Shown: piece by piece, positions 18,381 through 27,250 of the stretch
Layout: every line of letters begins with the position of its first letter
Numbering within the stretch: the first letter of the stretch is position 1
NCBI RefSeq assembly: GCF_023208015.1
Contig: NZ_CP051627.1
Coordinates: 558,001-622,000, forward strand
From: Thermobifida alba
GTDB taxonomy: Bacteria; Actinomycetota; Actinomycetes; Streptosporangiales; Streptosporangiaceae
Reading direction: 5' to 3'
DNA: 64,000 nucleotides
The notes under the pieces: model-generated
The model's input: only the letters and a program-made list of their open reading frames with translations
Database searches by the model: none
Told to the model about the DNA's origin: nothing
Program-made: the position numbers and the translations under genes

Positions 18381-18498
18381 CACAGCTCCATCCTCGCATC
18401 CCCGGCGGTGCGCGGGCGGCGGGAGGCCGCAGGCGCGGCGGCGGGCCCTCCGGACCGGACAAGCCCGGCCCCCGTCCCCGCCCGCGACCGGGCGGCCG

Positions 18499-18504
18499 TA
18501 GTCT
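18499..18504 (+). promoter_or_regulatory. -10 element of hisI, leaderless arrangement
   Basis: TAGTCT exactly seven bases before the hisI ATG; no ribosome-binding site can be fitted between them. Confidence 0.55.
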
Positions 18505-18511
18505 TGCAGAC

Positions 18512-18862
18512 ATGAGCAGCAGCCCTCCCCGACTGGACCCCGGTATCGCGGCACGCCTCAAGCGCACCCCCGACGGCCTGGTGCCCGCCGTCGTGCAGCA
18601 GTACGACACCGGGGAGGTCCTCATGCTCGCCTGGATGGACGACGAGGCGCTGCGGCGCACCCTCACCACACGGGCCGCCACCTACTGGTCGCGCAGCCGA
18701 GGCGAGTACTGGGTGAAGGGGGCCACCTCCGGGAACACCCAGCGGGTCGTCTCCGTCGCGCTCGACTGCGACGGCGACACCCTGCTGGTCAAGGTCGACC
18801 AGACCGGCGGGGCCTGCCACACCGGTGACCGCACCTGCTTCGACGCGGACCGGCTGCTGTGA
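18512..18862 (+). CDS. hisI: Phosphoribosyl-AMP cyclohydrolase
   Basis: 116 residues, the stand-alone HisI that opens the purine ring of PR-AMP. Visible motifs are [30 protein letters not shown], the Mg-binding acidic stretch [15 protein letters not shown] and the Zn-binding CHTGDRTCF. There is no fused HisE domain. It lies apart from the main his operon, as usual in actinobacteria. Its stop overlaps the GTG of the next membrane-protein gene. Confidence 0.96.
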   Translation: MSSSPPRLDPGIAARLKRTPDGLVPAVVQQYDTGEVLMLAWMDDEALRRTLTTRAATYWSRSRGEYWVKGATSGNTQRVVSVALDCDGDTLLVKVDQTGGACHTGDRTCFDADRLL

Positions 18863-19482
18863 GAGCCGCAGCAGCCGCCGCGCCCGACGCGGTCCGCCGC
18901 CGGGAGTACCTGGCCGCGCTCGCGCTCACCGCGCTCGGCGCGGTCGCCCTGCTCGCCTCCTCCGCGCAGGTCTGGGCAAGAGCCCGGATGGAACTGGCGG
19001 GCGACCTCGCCCCCGTCACCGTGGAACTGTCCGCCTCCCAGGCGGTCCCGGCCGTCTCCGCGCTGGGCTGGGCCGCGCTGGCCGCGCTGGCCGCGCTGGT
19101 CGCGACCACGGGAGCGGCCCGCCGCCTGGTCGGAGCCCTGGTGGCGCTGCTGGGGCTCGGCGCCCTCGGCTCCGTCGCGGCCGGTCTGCGTCCGGCCGCC
19201 CTGGCCGACGCCGCGGCGCGGTCCGCCACCGCCGAAGGAGGGCTCGACGGTCTCACCGTGGCATGGGCGTGGCCGGCACTGGCCTGCGCCGGCGCGGCGG
19301 TGCTGCTCGTGTCGGGAGTACTGGCCCTGGTCAGGGGCACCGCGTGGCCCGCCATGAGTAGCCGATACGATCGCCACAGCGCCCCCCGCGCGACCCGCAC
19401 CGACGCTCCCGCAGAGCTGTGGAGGTCGCTCGACAGCGGCGCGGATCCCACCGATGAGAACGCTGAACCGAAGGAGCGTTGA
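18859..19482 (+). CDS. Tryptophan-associated membrane protein (TIGR02234, Trp_oprn_chp)
   Basis: 207 residues with four membrane segments: residues 17-37, 60-80, 85-110 and 132-155 approximately. They are joined by short loops including [21 protein letters not shown]; the C-terminal tail is hydrophilic. The family is found next to trp genes in actinobacteria and its role is unknown. It starts at a GTG overlapping the hisI stop. In Streptomyces trpE usually sits at this position between hisI and this gene; here there is no room for it. Confidence 0.85.
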   Translation: MRAAAAAAPDAVRRREYLAALALTALGAVALLASSAQVWARARMELAGDLAPVTVELSASQAVPAVSALGWAALAALAALVATTGAARRLVGALVALLGLGALGSVAAGLRPAALADAAARSATAEGGLDGLTVAWAWPALACAGAAVLLVSGVLALVRGTAWPAMSSRYDRHSAPRATRTDAPAELWRSLDSGADPTDENAEPKER

Positions 19483-19787
19483 TGGCCGAAGAACACCACG
19501 ACGACCACGGCAACACCGTTGCCGGCTGGTTCCTCACCATCTCGTGGATCGTCGTCTGGACAGCGGCCGCGGTTGCGATCATCGCCGGCCTGGACCTTTT
19601 CGTCTGGACGGCCATCGGCCTGGGCGCCAGCGTCGTCTGCGCCATCGTGGCCGGTGTGATGAAGAAGGCGGGAATGGGCCGCAAGGCGCCTCGCCCCTAC
19701 CCGATGACCCGCGAGGAGTACGAGGCGAAGCTCGCCGAAGCCGCGCAGCAGAAGACCGTCGAGAGCGGCGAGACCGCCGGGGTGTGA
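19482..19787 (+). CDS. HGxxPAAW-like small membrane protein
   Basis: 101 residues. The acidic/His N-terminus ([17 protein letters not shown]) matches the HGNTVAGW opening of the actinobacterial HGxxPAAW family; two membrane helices follow, then a basic/hydrophilic tail with YPMTREEYEAKLAEA. The ATG at 19482 overlaps the preceding stop by one base and has AAGGAG upstream. It is regularly found between trp genes. No function is known. Confidence 0.82.
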   Translation: MAEEHHDDHGNTVAGWFLTISWIVVWTAAAVAIIAGLDLFVWTAIGLGASVVCAIVAGVMKKAGMGRKAPRPYPMTREEYEAKLAEAAQQKTVESGETAGV

Positions 19788-19791
19788 CCGA

Positions 19792-19820
19792 CCGGTCTCC
19801 GGGTCCGTCCCGGGGACCGG
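19792..19820 (+). terminator. Hairpin after the HGxxPAAW gene
   Basis: A 12-bp stem with one G-T pair (19792-19803 with 19809-19820) and a 5-base loop, a few bases after the stop codon. It probably ends the hisI-led transcript. Confidence 0.6.
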
Positions 19821-20017
19821 CCCGTCCGCTTCGGGATCGATCGCCGATCGTTACTGGTTCCGAGTGCGCACACAACAAAAAAATCTGGCATGATTCGGTC
19901 GTTCGCGCGTCTGCGGCGTGCAATGGAGCGGTACAGCCAACCGTGACACCCGTTGGTCCTCTCTCCGGGTCGCGACGCACACCTGACGATCCGCCACAAC
20001 GGAAAGACACACCAACC

Positions 20018-20383
20018 ATGAGCTACGGTCCTCCCGGCCCCCCGCCCCCCGGCGGCTACGGTCCGCCTCCCGGCGCCTACCCCAGCGGCGGACAGCCCGC
20101 CGCGCAGCCGCCCAAGAACTACCTGTGGATGAACATCCTGGGCATCTTCGGCTGCACGATCATCGGCATCATCGGCCTGATCTTCTCCCTCCAGGTCAAC
20201 AGCAAGTGGAGCATGGGCGACTACGCCGGTGCGGAGAGCTCGGCCAACACCGCCAAGATCCTGGGGATCATCAGCCTCATCGGCTTCATCCTGACGGTGA
20301 TCTCCGTCATCCTCTACATCATCTTCGCGGTGGCCCTCGTCGGTGCCGCGGCGACCTACGACCCCGGTTACTCCACCTACTGA
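20018..20383 (+). CDS. CD225/dispanin-family membrane protein
   Basis: 121 residues. Residues 1-35 are Pro/Gly/Tyr repeats (YGPPGPPPPGGYGPPPGAYP). Two membrane helices follow (WMNILGIFGCTIIGIIGLIFSL and ILGIISLIGFILTVISVILYIIF) with the CD225-type linker QVNSKWSMGDYAGAESSANTAKILG. The family fits the fold of interferon-induced transmembrane proteins; bacterial roles are unknown. The ATG at 20018 has GGAAAG upstream. The preceding 230 bases contain an AT-rich patch (ACAACAAAAAAATC near 19872) that may include its promoter. A DUF2752 gene follows after three bases. Confidence 0.85.
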   Translation: MSYGPPGPPPPGGYGPPPGAYPSGGQPAAQPPKNYLWMNILGIFGCTIIGIIGLIFSLQVNSKWSMGDYAGAESSANTAKILGIISLIGFILTVISVILYIIFAVALVGAAATYDPGYSTY

Positions 20384-20386
20384 GCG

Positions 20387-20845
20387 ATGACCGAGGCATC
20401 GGTACTGGAGCGACTGCGGCGCCGTCTGCACCCTGCGACGGCGCCGTTGGCGTTGGGGGCCCTGGGCGCGGTCGGCGCGGTCGTGGTGCACCTCGTCGAC
20501 CCCAACGAACCCGGGTTCTACCCCACCTGCCCGTGGCTGGCCCTCACCGGCACCTACTGCCCCGGCTGCGGCACGACCCGGGCCCTGCACGCGCTGACCC
20601 ACCTCGACGTGCTCGCCGCCGCGCAGCTGAACATCCTGCTGCTGGCCGCGCTGCCGTTCATGGCCTTCGCCTACCTGCGCTGGGTCTACCGCTCCTTCCG
20701 GCCCTCCGACCGGCCGCCCGCGCGGCTCCACCCGTTCTGGGCGTGGGCGCTGCCCGGCGTCATCCTCGTCTTCTGGCTGGTGCGCAACCTCCCCTTCGGG
20801 GCCTTCCTCGCCCCCGGCGGGATCCCGGCGCCGCTCCTGGCCTAG
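20387..20845 (+). CDS. DUF2752 membrane protein
   Basis: 152 residues with the family signature [23 protein letters not shown] (two cysteine clusters) between membrane helices at about residues 20-38, 75-95 and 115-135. Function unknown; these proteins often accompany CD225 genes in actinobacteria, as here, where the two genes are three bases apart and surely co-transcribed. Confidence 0.88.
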   Translation: MTEASVLERLRRRLHPATAPLALGALGAVGAVVVHLVDPNEPGFYPTCPWLALTGTYCPGCGTTRALHALTHLDVLAAAQLNILLLAALPFMAFAYLRWVYRSFRPSDRPPARLHPFWAWALPGVILVFWLVRNLPFGAFLAPGGIPAPLLA

Positions 20846-20939
20846 CCGGCGCCCCGCCGCGCACGGCCGCCCCACGGCCGAACCCCACCCCCGAAGACGC
20901 CAACAGCGGTGCCGGTGTCCGGTGACTCGCCGGGGTGGA

Positions 20940-20980
20940 TACGATCGTGAATACACGGCGGGAGTGAGCCCTCTCACTCC
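20940..20980 (+). promoter_or_regulatory. trpC promoter candidate and leader hairpin
   Basis: TACGAT at 20940-20945 is a possible -10. Downstream, GGAGTGAG-CCCT-CTCACTCC (20961-20980) is a perfect 8-bp stem with a 4-base loop. The CTCAC arm is repeated just before the trpC start (21013-21017), where it forms CTCACGTGAG around the GTG, so alternative pairing is possible. The control role is inference. Confidence 0.4.
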
Positions 20981-21017
20981 CAGTCACCCAGTCGACAGCA
21001 AGAAGGGGCCCTCTCAC

Positions 21018-21824
21018 GTGAGCGTGCTCGACGAGATAATCGACGGAGTGCGCGCGGATCTCGCGGAACGCCAGGCCGCCGTACCCTTGGATCAGCTCAA
21101 AGAGCAGGCCGCGACCCTACCGTGGCCCAAGGACGTGGTGGCGGCGCTGCGTGCTCCCGGAGTCCAGGTCATCGCCGAGGTGAAGCGCTCCAGCCCCTCC
21201 AAGGGCGCGCTCGCCGCGATCGCCGACCCCGCGGCGCTGGCCCGCGACTACGCCGCGGGCGGTGCCTGCATGATCAGCGTCCTGACCGAACAGCGCCGCT
21301 TCGGCGGCAGCCTGGCCGACCTGGCGGCGGTGCGCGCCGCCGTGGAGACGCCGCTGCTGCGCAAGGACTTCGTGGTCAGCTCCTACCAGCTGTGGGAGGC
21401 GCGCGTGTACGGCGCGGACGCCGTCCTGCTGATCGTGGCCGCGCTGTCCCAGGAAGCCCTGGTCTCCCTGGTGGAACGGGCCGAGTCGCTCGGTCTGACC
21501 CCGCTCGTCGAGGTGCACACCGAGGAGGAGGTCGAGCGTGCCCTGGACGCCGGGGCCACGGTCATCGGCGTCAACGCCCGTGACCTCAAGACCCTGAAGG
21601 TCCACCGGGAGACCTTCGCCCGGTTGTCCCCGATGATCCCCGACGACAAGGTCAAGATCGCCGAGTCCGGTGTGCGCGGCCCCCACGACCTGCTCGCCTA
21701 CGCGAGCTTCGGAGCCGACGCGGTGCTGGTGGGCGAGAGCCTGGTGATCGGACGCAAACCCCGGGAGGCCGTCGCCGACCTCGTCACGGCCGGAGCGCAT
21801 CCCGCGCTGCGGGACCGGCACTGA
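21018..21824 (+). CDS. trpC: Indole-3-glycerol phosphate synthase
   Basis: 268-residue (beta/alpha)8 barrel converting CdRP to indole-glycerol phosphate. Motifs: the N-terminal helix [29 protein letters not shown] with the catalytic Lys, [33 protein letters not shown] and AESGVRG. It is monofunctional, with no fused TrpF. The GTG at 21018 is the family-consistent start; an upstream in-frame ATG would add 32 unrelated residues. trpB follows after 350 bases. Confidence 0.96.
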   Translation: MSVLDEIIDGVRADLAERQAAVPLDQLKEQAATLPWPKDVVAALRAPGVQVIAEVKRSSPSKGALAAIADPAALARDYAAGGACMISVLTEQRRFGGSLADLAAVRAAVETPLLRKDFVVSSYQLWEARVYGADAVLLIVAALSQEALVSLVERAESLGLTPLVEVHTEEEVERALDAGATVIGVNARDLKTLKVHRETFARLSPMIPDDKVKIAESGVRGPHDLLAYASFGADAVLVGESLVIGRKPREAVADLVTAGAHPALRDRH

Positions 21825-22175
21825 CCGTGGACGTGCTCCGTGCGCCGCGCGCGGCGACGCCGCCCCGGCGATGGCGCCGGAGGCCACGCGGACCGGTCGG
21901 CGGGCTGCGTACCGCCCCCTCGGCCCCGCCCCGAGCCGGACGTTTCCGTGCATACTGTCGGTAGGTGCGGCACGATCCTCGGTGCCGGGCAGCGGGTGCG
22001 CGCCGATCGCAGGCGGGGTGCAGGACCACAGCCACCTGGCCCGACCGCCCCACAGGGCGACCGCAGACCGTCCACGTGGCCTCAGCAGGAAACCCGTGCG
22101 GCTGCCTGAACACGGGTTTTGCGCCGCGACACCGTCCACCTCACGCCCGTGCCCCGAGGGGCACCTGGAGACCCG
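21825..22175 (+). promoter_or_regulatory. trpC-trpB gap with a leader hairpin
   Basis: No convincing gene, although Streptomyces often has trpM here. TACTGT at 21953 (in CATACTGT) could be a -10. Near the 3' end, AAACCCGTG (22090-22098) and CACGGGTTT (22111-22119) form a perfect 9-bp stem with a 12-base loop. It is followed by one more T and a GC-rich stretch, 57 bases before the trpB ATG. It looks like an attenuator or weak terminator; no tryptophan-rich leader peptide was found. Confidence 0.5.
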
Positions 22176-23414
22176 ATGAAGACCAACAGCGCACACCCCG
22201 TGCCTCCCTACCTGGGCGAGGGCGGGCACTACGGCCGTTTCGGCGGCCGGTTCAGCCCCGAAGCCCTCGTCGCGGCCCTCGACGAGGTCGCCGCGGCCTG
22301 GGAGGAGGCCAAGAACGACCCGCAGTTCCAGGCCGAGCTGCACCGGCTGCTCACCGAGTACACCGGCCGCCCCAGCCCGCTGACCGAGGCGCGCAACTTC
22401 AGCGAGTACTGCAACGGCGCGCGGATCCTGCTCAAGCGCGAGGACCTCAACCACACCGGCTCCCACAAGATCAACAACGTGCTCGGCCAGGCGCTGCTGA
22501 CCAGGCGCATGGGCAAGACCCGCGTCATCGCCGAGACCGGGGCGGGCCAGCACGGCGTGGCCACCGCCACCGCGTGCGCGCTGCTGGGCCTGGAGTGCGT
22601 GATCTACATGGGGGAGGAGGACACCCGCCGGCAGGCGCTCAACGTCGCCCGCATGAGGATGCTCGGCGCCGAGGTCGTCCCCGTCACCGTGGGCAGCCGC
22701 ACCCTCAAGGACGCCGTCAACGAGGCGTTCCGCGACTGGGTGGCCAACGTCCACACCACCCACTACCTGCTGGGCACCGTCGCCGGCCCCCACCCGTTCC
22801 CGGCCATGGTCCGCGACCTGCACTACGTCATCGGGGCCGAGGCGCGCCAACAGGTCCTGGAACGCACCGGGGCCCTGCCCGACGCCGTCGCCGCCTGCGT
22901 GGGCGGCGGTTCCAACGCCATCGGCATCTTCGCGGCCTTCATCCCTGACGAGACGGTGCGGCTGTACGGGTTCGAGGCGGGCGGCGAGGGGGTGGACACC
23001 GACCGGCACGCCGCCTCCATCACCGGCGGCAGCGTCGGCGTCTTCCAGGGCGCCCGCACCTTCGTCCTGCAGGACGAGTACGGCCAGACCGTGCCCAGCC
23101 ACTCCATCTCCGCCGGCCTCGACTACCCGGCGGTCGGCCCCGAGCACGCCTGGCTCGCCGACAGCGGACGCGCCACCTACGCCCCCGTCACCGACGCCGA
23201 GGCGATGGAGGCGTTCCGCCTGCTGTGCCGCACCGAGGGCATCATCCCGGCGATCGAGAGCGCGCACGCGCTCGCCGGGGCCCGCACCATCGGAGCCGAA
23301 CTCGGCCCGGACGCCACCGTCCTGGTGAGCCTGTCGGGCCGGGGTGACAAGGACGTCAACACCGCCGCCGCCTACTTCGGACTGCTCGGCGGCGAGGGGG
23401 AGCAGAGCCGATGA
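22176..23414 (+). CDS. trpB: Tryptophan synthase beta chain
   Basis: 412 residues, PLP-dependent condensation of indole with serine. Motifs: [10 protein letters not shown] at the N-terminus, the PLP-lysine segment [32 protein letters not shown], the phosphate-binding GGGSNAIG, and LSGRGDKDV near the C-terminus. The ATG at 22176 has CTGGAG upstream; the 19 extra codons of the longer frame are not family-like. It overlaps trpA by four bases. Confidence 0.97.
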   Translation: MKTNSAHPVPPYLGEGGHYGRFGGRFSPEALVAALDEVAAAWEEAKNDPQFQAELHRLLTEYTGRPSPLTEARNFSEYCNGARILLKREDLNHTGSHKINNVLGQALLTRRMGKTRVIAETGAGQHGVATATACALLGLECVIYMGEEDTRRQALNVARMRMLGAEVVPVTVGSRTLKDAVNEAFRDWVANVHTTHYLLGTVAGPHPFPAMVRDLHYVIGAEARQQVLERTGALPDAVAACVGGGSNAIGIFAAFIPDETVRLYGFEAGGEGVDTDRHAASITGGSVGVFQGARTFVLQDEYGQTVPSHSISAGLDYPAVGPEHAWLADSGRATYAPVTDAEAMEAFRLLCRTEGIIPAIESAHALAGARTIGAELGPDATVLVSLSGRGDKDVNTAAAYFGLLGGEGEQSR

Positions 23415-24223
23415 CCACGCTGCAACGCACACTCGCCGAGGCCAGGGCGGCGGGACGGGCCGCGCTGATCGGCTACTACCCGGCGGGATTCCCCGACGTG
23501 GAGTCCTCCATCCGGATCGTCCAGGAGATGGTGGCGGGCGGCTGCGACGTCGTCGAGGTCGGCCTGCCCTACTCCGACCCCACCATGGACGGCCCCGTCA
23601 TCCAGCAGGCCGCCGACCGGGCGCTCGCGGCGGGCACCACCCCCAAGGACGTGTTCGCCGTGGTGCGCGCCGTCGCCGAGGCCGGAGCGGCGGCCCTGGT
23701 CATGTCGTACTGGAACCCCATCGAACGGTACGGCGTGGACGCGTTCGCCGCCGACATGGCCGCGGCGGGAGGATCGGGGGTGATCACCCCCGACCTGATC
23801 CCCGAGGAGGCCGGACCCTGGATCAGCGCCAGCGACGCCGCCGGCCTCGACCGGATCTTCCTGGTCGCCCCCTCCTCCACCGACCGGCGCCTCAAGCTGA
23901 CCTGCGACGCCTCCCGCGGGTTCGTGTACGCGGCGTCGCTGATGGGGGTCACCGGCACCCGGGACAAGGTCGCCGCGACCGCGCGGAAGCTGGTGGAGCG
24001 CACCCGCGAGGCCACCCGGGACAGCGGCCTGCCGATCTGCGTCGGCCTGGGGATCTCCAACGGCGACCAGGCCGCCGAGGTCGCCTCCTACGCCGACGGG
24101 GTCATCGTCGGCACCGGTTTCTGCCGGCGGGTGCTGGACGCCCCCGACCTGGACACCGCGGGTGCGCGGGTCCGCTCCTTCGCCGCCGAGCTCGCCGAGG
24201 GCGTGCGCGCGGCCGCTCGGTGA
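23411..24223 (+). CDS. trpA: Tryptophan synthase alpha chain
   Basis: 270-residue barrel cleaving indole-glycerol phosphate. The catalytic Asp lies in [14 protein letters not shown], and the conserved Gly/Ser phosphate loop is in [25 protein letters not shown]. The start overlaps the trpB stop (ATGA), as expected for a channelled alpha2beta2 enzyme. It is slightly unusual in reading IGYYPAGFP where many homologues have a different FxxAGxP segment. Confidence 0.96.
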   Translation: MTTLQRTLAEARAAGRAALIGYYPAGFPDVESSIRIVQEMVAGGCDVVEVGLPYSDPTMDGPVIQQAADRALAAGTTPKDVFAVVRAVAEAGAAALVMSYWNPIERYGVDAFAADMAAAGGSGVITPDLIPEEAGPWISASDAAGLDRIFLVAPSSTDRRLKLTCDASRGFVYAASLMGVTGTRDKVAATARKLVERTREATRDSGLPICVGLGISNGDQAAEVASYADGVIVGTGFCRRVLDAPDLDTAGARVRSFAAELAEGVRAAAR

Positions 24224-24259
24224 AAATTCGGTGAGAGTTCCCCGCTGAATTCCGTCCCC

Positions 24260-24285
24260 AGCCCCCCGGTCCCCACCGGGGGGCT
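24260..24285 (+). terminator. Terminator after trpA
   Basis: A perfect 11-bp stem (24260-24270 with 24275-24285), 4-base CCCC loop, 36 bases after the trpA stop. Confidence 0.75.
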
Positions 24286-24338
24286 AGGGTGCGGAAGAGA
24301 CGCCGCGACCGGCCCTTCGGGCGCGATGTGACGCTTCC

Positions 24339-24365
24339 GACACGGAGAGTAGTAGTCTCTGTGTC
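24339..24365 (+). promoter_or_regulatory. Inverted repeat in the promoter region of the redox module
   Basis: GACACGGAGA and TCTCTGTGTC form 10-bp arms with one G-T mismatch around AGTAGTAG-type sequence, 66 bases before the MauE/DoxX ATG. It contains TAGTCT, a possible -10, and may be a repressor site. Role inferred. Confidence 0.45.
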
Positions 24366-24431
24366 GTTCCTGCGGCGTCCGCACCCGCGTCCACGACGCC
24401 CGCACACCTCACGACACGTTCGGGGAGAGGC

Positions 24432-24998
24432 ATGTCGACCGGCACCGAAGAGAACGCCCGGAGCGGCAGCGCGGACAGCGCCCACGGCGAGGGGCGCCCG
24501 GCCACCGCCTCCGGATGGGCCCTGCTCCAGCCGTGGCTGAGCCTGGCCGTGCGACTGGCCCTGGCGGGCATCCTCGGATACGCCGGATACACCAAGGTGA
24601 TCGTGCCCGCCCTCTCGGTGGAGTCGGTGGCGGCCTACGAACTCTTCGGAGACGGCCTCAACCAGTTCATCGGCTACACCCTCCCCCTGTTCGAGATCGC
24701 CCTGGCGCTGCTGCTGCTGGCCGGACTGGCCACCCGGGCCACCGGAATCGTTTCCGCCCTGCTCATGTTGGTGTTCATCGCGGGCATCGCCTCGGCGTGG
24801 GCACGCGGTCTGGCCATCGACTGCGGATGCTTCGGCACCGGCGGCCCCGTGGACGCCGACGAGACCGCCTACGGGCTGGACATCGCCCGCGACCTCGGCT
24901 TCATGGCGCTGGGACTGTTCCTCGCGATCTGGCCGCGCTCGCGGTTCGCCCTGGACGGGGCCCTTGGCCTCTACCCGGACTCCGACCGGGAACGGTAG
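24432..24998 (+). CDS. MauE/DoxX-like redox membrane protein
   Basis: 188 residues. A polar N-terminus of about 35 residues is followed by four membrane helices (approximately 36-55, 75-100, 103-123 and 150-168). A CGCF motif (AIDCGCFGTGG) lies between helices 3 and 4, typical of the MauE/methylamine-utilisation and DoxX-like family that passes reducing power to periplasmic thioredoxins. The ATG at 24432 has GGGGAGAGG upstream. The adjacent DsbA-like gene points to a shared disulphide role. Confidence 0.85.
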   Translation: MSTGTEENARSGSADSAHGEGRPATASGWALLQPWLSLAVRLALAGILGYAGYTKVIVPALSVESVAAYELFGDGLNQFIGYTLPLFEIALALLLLAGLATRATGIVSALLMLVFIAGIASAWARGLAIDCGCFGTGGPVDADETAYGLDIARDLGFMALGLFLAIWPRSRFALDGALGLYPDSDRER

Positions 24999-25110
24999 AA
25001 CTCCACCGACCCCGCGGGCGGCGGCACGCCCCGGGCGGTGCGGACACGGACGGCGGCCATGCCCCGATCCGGCAGACACAGTGGTCCAACGAGGAAATGG
25101 TGATCGGCTG

Positions 25111-26118
25111 ATGAGCAAGGAGTCGCGGCGCGCCAACCGCGAGCGCCTCAGGCAGGAGCGCATCAGGGAGCAGCAGCGGGCCAAACGCAACAGACTCCTG
25201 GCCACCATCGGCGCGGCGGTCGCCGTGGTCGCCCTCGTCGTGGGCGGCGGCTACCTGATCATGCAGGCGTCGAACAGAACCTCCGCCGAGGAGTACCAGG
25301 GGGCGCTCGCCCCCCAGACCCTCCAGGAGGACGGCAGCGTCGTCATGGCCCGCGACGGAGCCGAAGCGCCCGTTGTGGAGGTCTACGCCGACTACCAGTG
25401 CTCCCACTGCGCCAGGTTCGAACTGGTCAACGGCGAGAACCTCAAGGAGCTGGCGGCCGAGGGCGAGGCGATCGTCCACTTCCGCCCCGTGAGCATCTTC
25501 GCCGACGCGGGCGCCCCCGCCGGCGCCAACTCGCTGCGCGCGGCCGCCGCGGCGCGGGCCGCCGCCGACCACGGCAGGTTCGTCGAGTACAACGACCTCC
25601 TCTTCGACCACCAGCCCGGCATGAACCAGGACGGCTACACCGTCGAGGACCTCGTCGCCTGGGGGGAGGAGGCCGGCATCACCGACCCCGCCTTCGCCGA
25701 ACGGGTGCGTTCCGAGAGCGAGGTCGTGGAGGAGTTCGTCACGAGCTACTACCCTGAACTGTCGACCAAGGCTCAGGCCGAGCTCCCCGAGGACCAGCTC
25801 CGGACCATGCGGCTGAGCGAGCTGATCGAATGGGGTGAGGACAACGGCGTGGACTCCTCCTTCCTGGACGGCAGCTACGTCCGCACCGTCCTCGACGCCA
25901 CCGCCGCGGTCAACGCCAAGTACTCCGAGGGCGCCAACGCGTTCGGAGGCACCCCGTCCATCTACGTCAACGGTGAACTCCTGGGCAACGAGACCTACTC
26001 CGCGACCGACTTCCGTGAAGTGGTCCGGTCCGCACCCGCCGGTGAGGTCGACACACGCCCGGCAGTCCAGGACGACTCCGTGACGCCCTCGGCTTCGCCG
26101 TCCTCCCCACCGGCCTAA
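25111..26118 (+). CDS. Membrane-anchored DsbA-like thioredoxin-fold protein
   Basis: 335 residues. A highly basic cytoplasmic N-terminus (residues 1-32) precedes one membrane anchor (LLATIGAAVAVVALVVGGGYLIM). An extracytoplasmic DsbA-type domain (Thioredoxin_4) carries the active site YQCSHC near residue 97 and the cis-Pro segment GGTPSIYVNG near residue 285. A Pro/Ser tail ends the protein. It probably oxidises or isomerises disulphides in exported proteins, re-oxidised by the upstream MauE/DoxX-like partner. The ATG at 25111 is favoured. lgt follows 15 bases downstream. Confidence 0.92.
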   Translation: MSKESRRANRERLRQERIREQQRAKRNRLLATIGAAVAVVALVVGGGYLIMQASNRTSAEEYQGALAPQTLQEDGSVVMARDGAEAPVVEVYADYQCSHCARFELVNGENLKELAAEGEAIVHFRPVSIFADAGAPAGANSLRAAAAARAAADHGRFVEYNDLLFDHQPGMNQDGYTVEDLVAWGEEAGITDPAFAERVRSESEVVEEFVTSYYPELSTKAQAELPEDQLRTMRLSELIEWGEDNGVDSSFLDGSYVRTVLDATAAVNAKYSEGANAFGGTPSIYVNGELLGNETYSATDFREVVRSAPAGEVDTRPAVQDDSVTPSASPSSPPA

Positions 26119-26133
26119 GGAAAACCCGGAGTT

Positions 26134-27201
26134 ATGACGAGTCCGTTGAGCACCACCGCGGGCGCGGCCGACCTCGGCCGCGCCCTCGCGGCTATTCCCA
26201 GCCCCGGCACGAACGCCATCGAGCTGGGGCCGCTGAAGATCCACTTCTACGCGCTGTGCATCCTGGCCGGAGTCATCGTCGCGGTCTACTGGAGCGAGCG
26301 CCGCTGGGCGGCCATGGGCGGACGCCCCGGCACGATCATGGACCTGGCGGTCCCGGCGGTGCTCCTCGGGCTCCTCGGCGGGCGCCTCTACCACGTCATC
26401 ACCGACTACCAGCTGTACTTCGCCCCGGGCAAGGACCCCATGGGCGCCCTCTACATCTGGAACGGCGGCCTGGGCATCTGGGGGGCCATCCCGCTGGGCG
26501 CGCTGGGCGTGTGGTGGGTGGCCCACCGGCGCGGCCTGTCGCTGTCGCAGCTGTCGTTCGCGATCGCCCCGACCATCCCGCTCGCCCAGGCCTTCGGACG
26601 CTGGGGCAACTACTTCAACCAGGAGCTGTTCGGCGCCCCCACCGACCTGCCCTGGGCGCTGCGCGTGGAGCCCTACGAGAACGGCGCGCTGCGCCCCGGG
26701 ATGGTCCCCGGTGCCGAGACCTACCACCCCACGTTCCTCTACGAGTTCCTGTGGTGCCTGGCCCTGGCGGTCGCGCTCGCCTGGCTGGGACGCCGCTACG
26801 GCGAGGCGCTGCGCGGCGGAAGGCTGTTCGCGCTCTACGTCATGGGCTACTGTGTGGGACGGTTCTGGATCGAGTACCTGCGGGTCGACCCCGCCCACGA
26901 GGTCATCGGCCTGCGCCTCAACAACTGGACCTCCCTCCTGGTCTTCCTCGGCGCCCTCGCCTACTTCGTGTGGGCCGGGCGGCGGCTCAACACGTTCTCC
27001 TCCCGGGTGCTGCCCGAAGGCGAGGACGAGGGCACCCAGATGATCGGCGCCGAGATCGACGAGGAGGGACCGGACACCGTCCTGGCCACCGAGTCGCTCG
27101 CCGAGGAGGAAACCGTGCGGTCGGGCTCCCGGCCGTCGGCGCAGGGCGAGGACACCGCTTCGACCGAGCCCCCGACCCGAGAAGACGAGTCGCGGGACTG
27201 A
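26134..27201 (+). CDS. lgt: Prolipoprotein diacylglyceryl transferase
   Basis: 355 residues, seven membrane helices. Family blocks: IHFYALCILAGVI, the central GGLGIWGAIPLGALG, and the signature FGRWGNYFNQELFGAPT near residue 165 that contacts phosphatidylglycerol; HPTFLYEFLW and YCVGRFWIEYLRVDPA follow. It transfers diacylglyceryl to lipobox cysteines. The C-terminal 70 residues are an acidic hydrophilic extension (EEGPDTVLATESLAEEE...), common in actinobacteria. A terminator follows. Confidence 0.96.
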   Translation: MTSPLSTTAGAADLGRALAAIPSPGTNAIELGPLKIHFYALCILAGVIVAVYWSERRWAAMGGRPGTIMDLAVPAVLLGLLGGRLYHVITDYQLYFAPGKDPMGALYIWNGGLGIWGAIPLGALGVWWVAHRRGLSLSQLSFAIAPTIPLAQAFGRWGNYFNQELFGAPTDLPWALRVEPYENGALRPGMVPGAETYHPTFLYEFLWCLALAVALAWLGRRYGEALRGGRLFALYVMGYCVGRFWIEYLRVDPAHEVIGLRLNNWTSLLVFLGALAYFVWAGRRLNTFSSRVLPEGEDEGTQMIGAEIDEEGPDTVLATESLAEEETVRSGSRPSAQGEDTASTEPPTREDESRD

Positions 27202-27215
27202 CACACAAGGCTCTC

Positions 27216-27240
27216 CCCCTCGCGGCACCGCCGCGAGGGG
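27216..27240 (+). terminator. Terminator after lgt
   Basis: A perfect 10-bp stem (27216-27225 with 27231-27240) with a 5-base loop, 14 bases after the lgt stop. Confidence 0.75.
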
Positions 27241-27250
27241 CCCGCACCCC

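Noticed and set aside
21840-22179. Possible trpM between trpC and trpB
   Set aside because: None of the frames resembles the small TrpM proteins I know; composition is like non-coding shadow.
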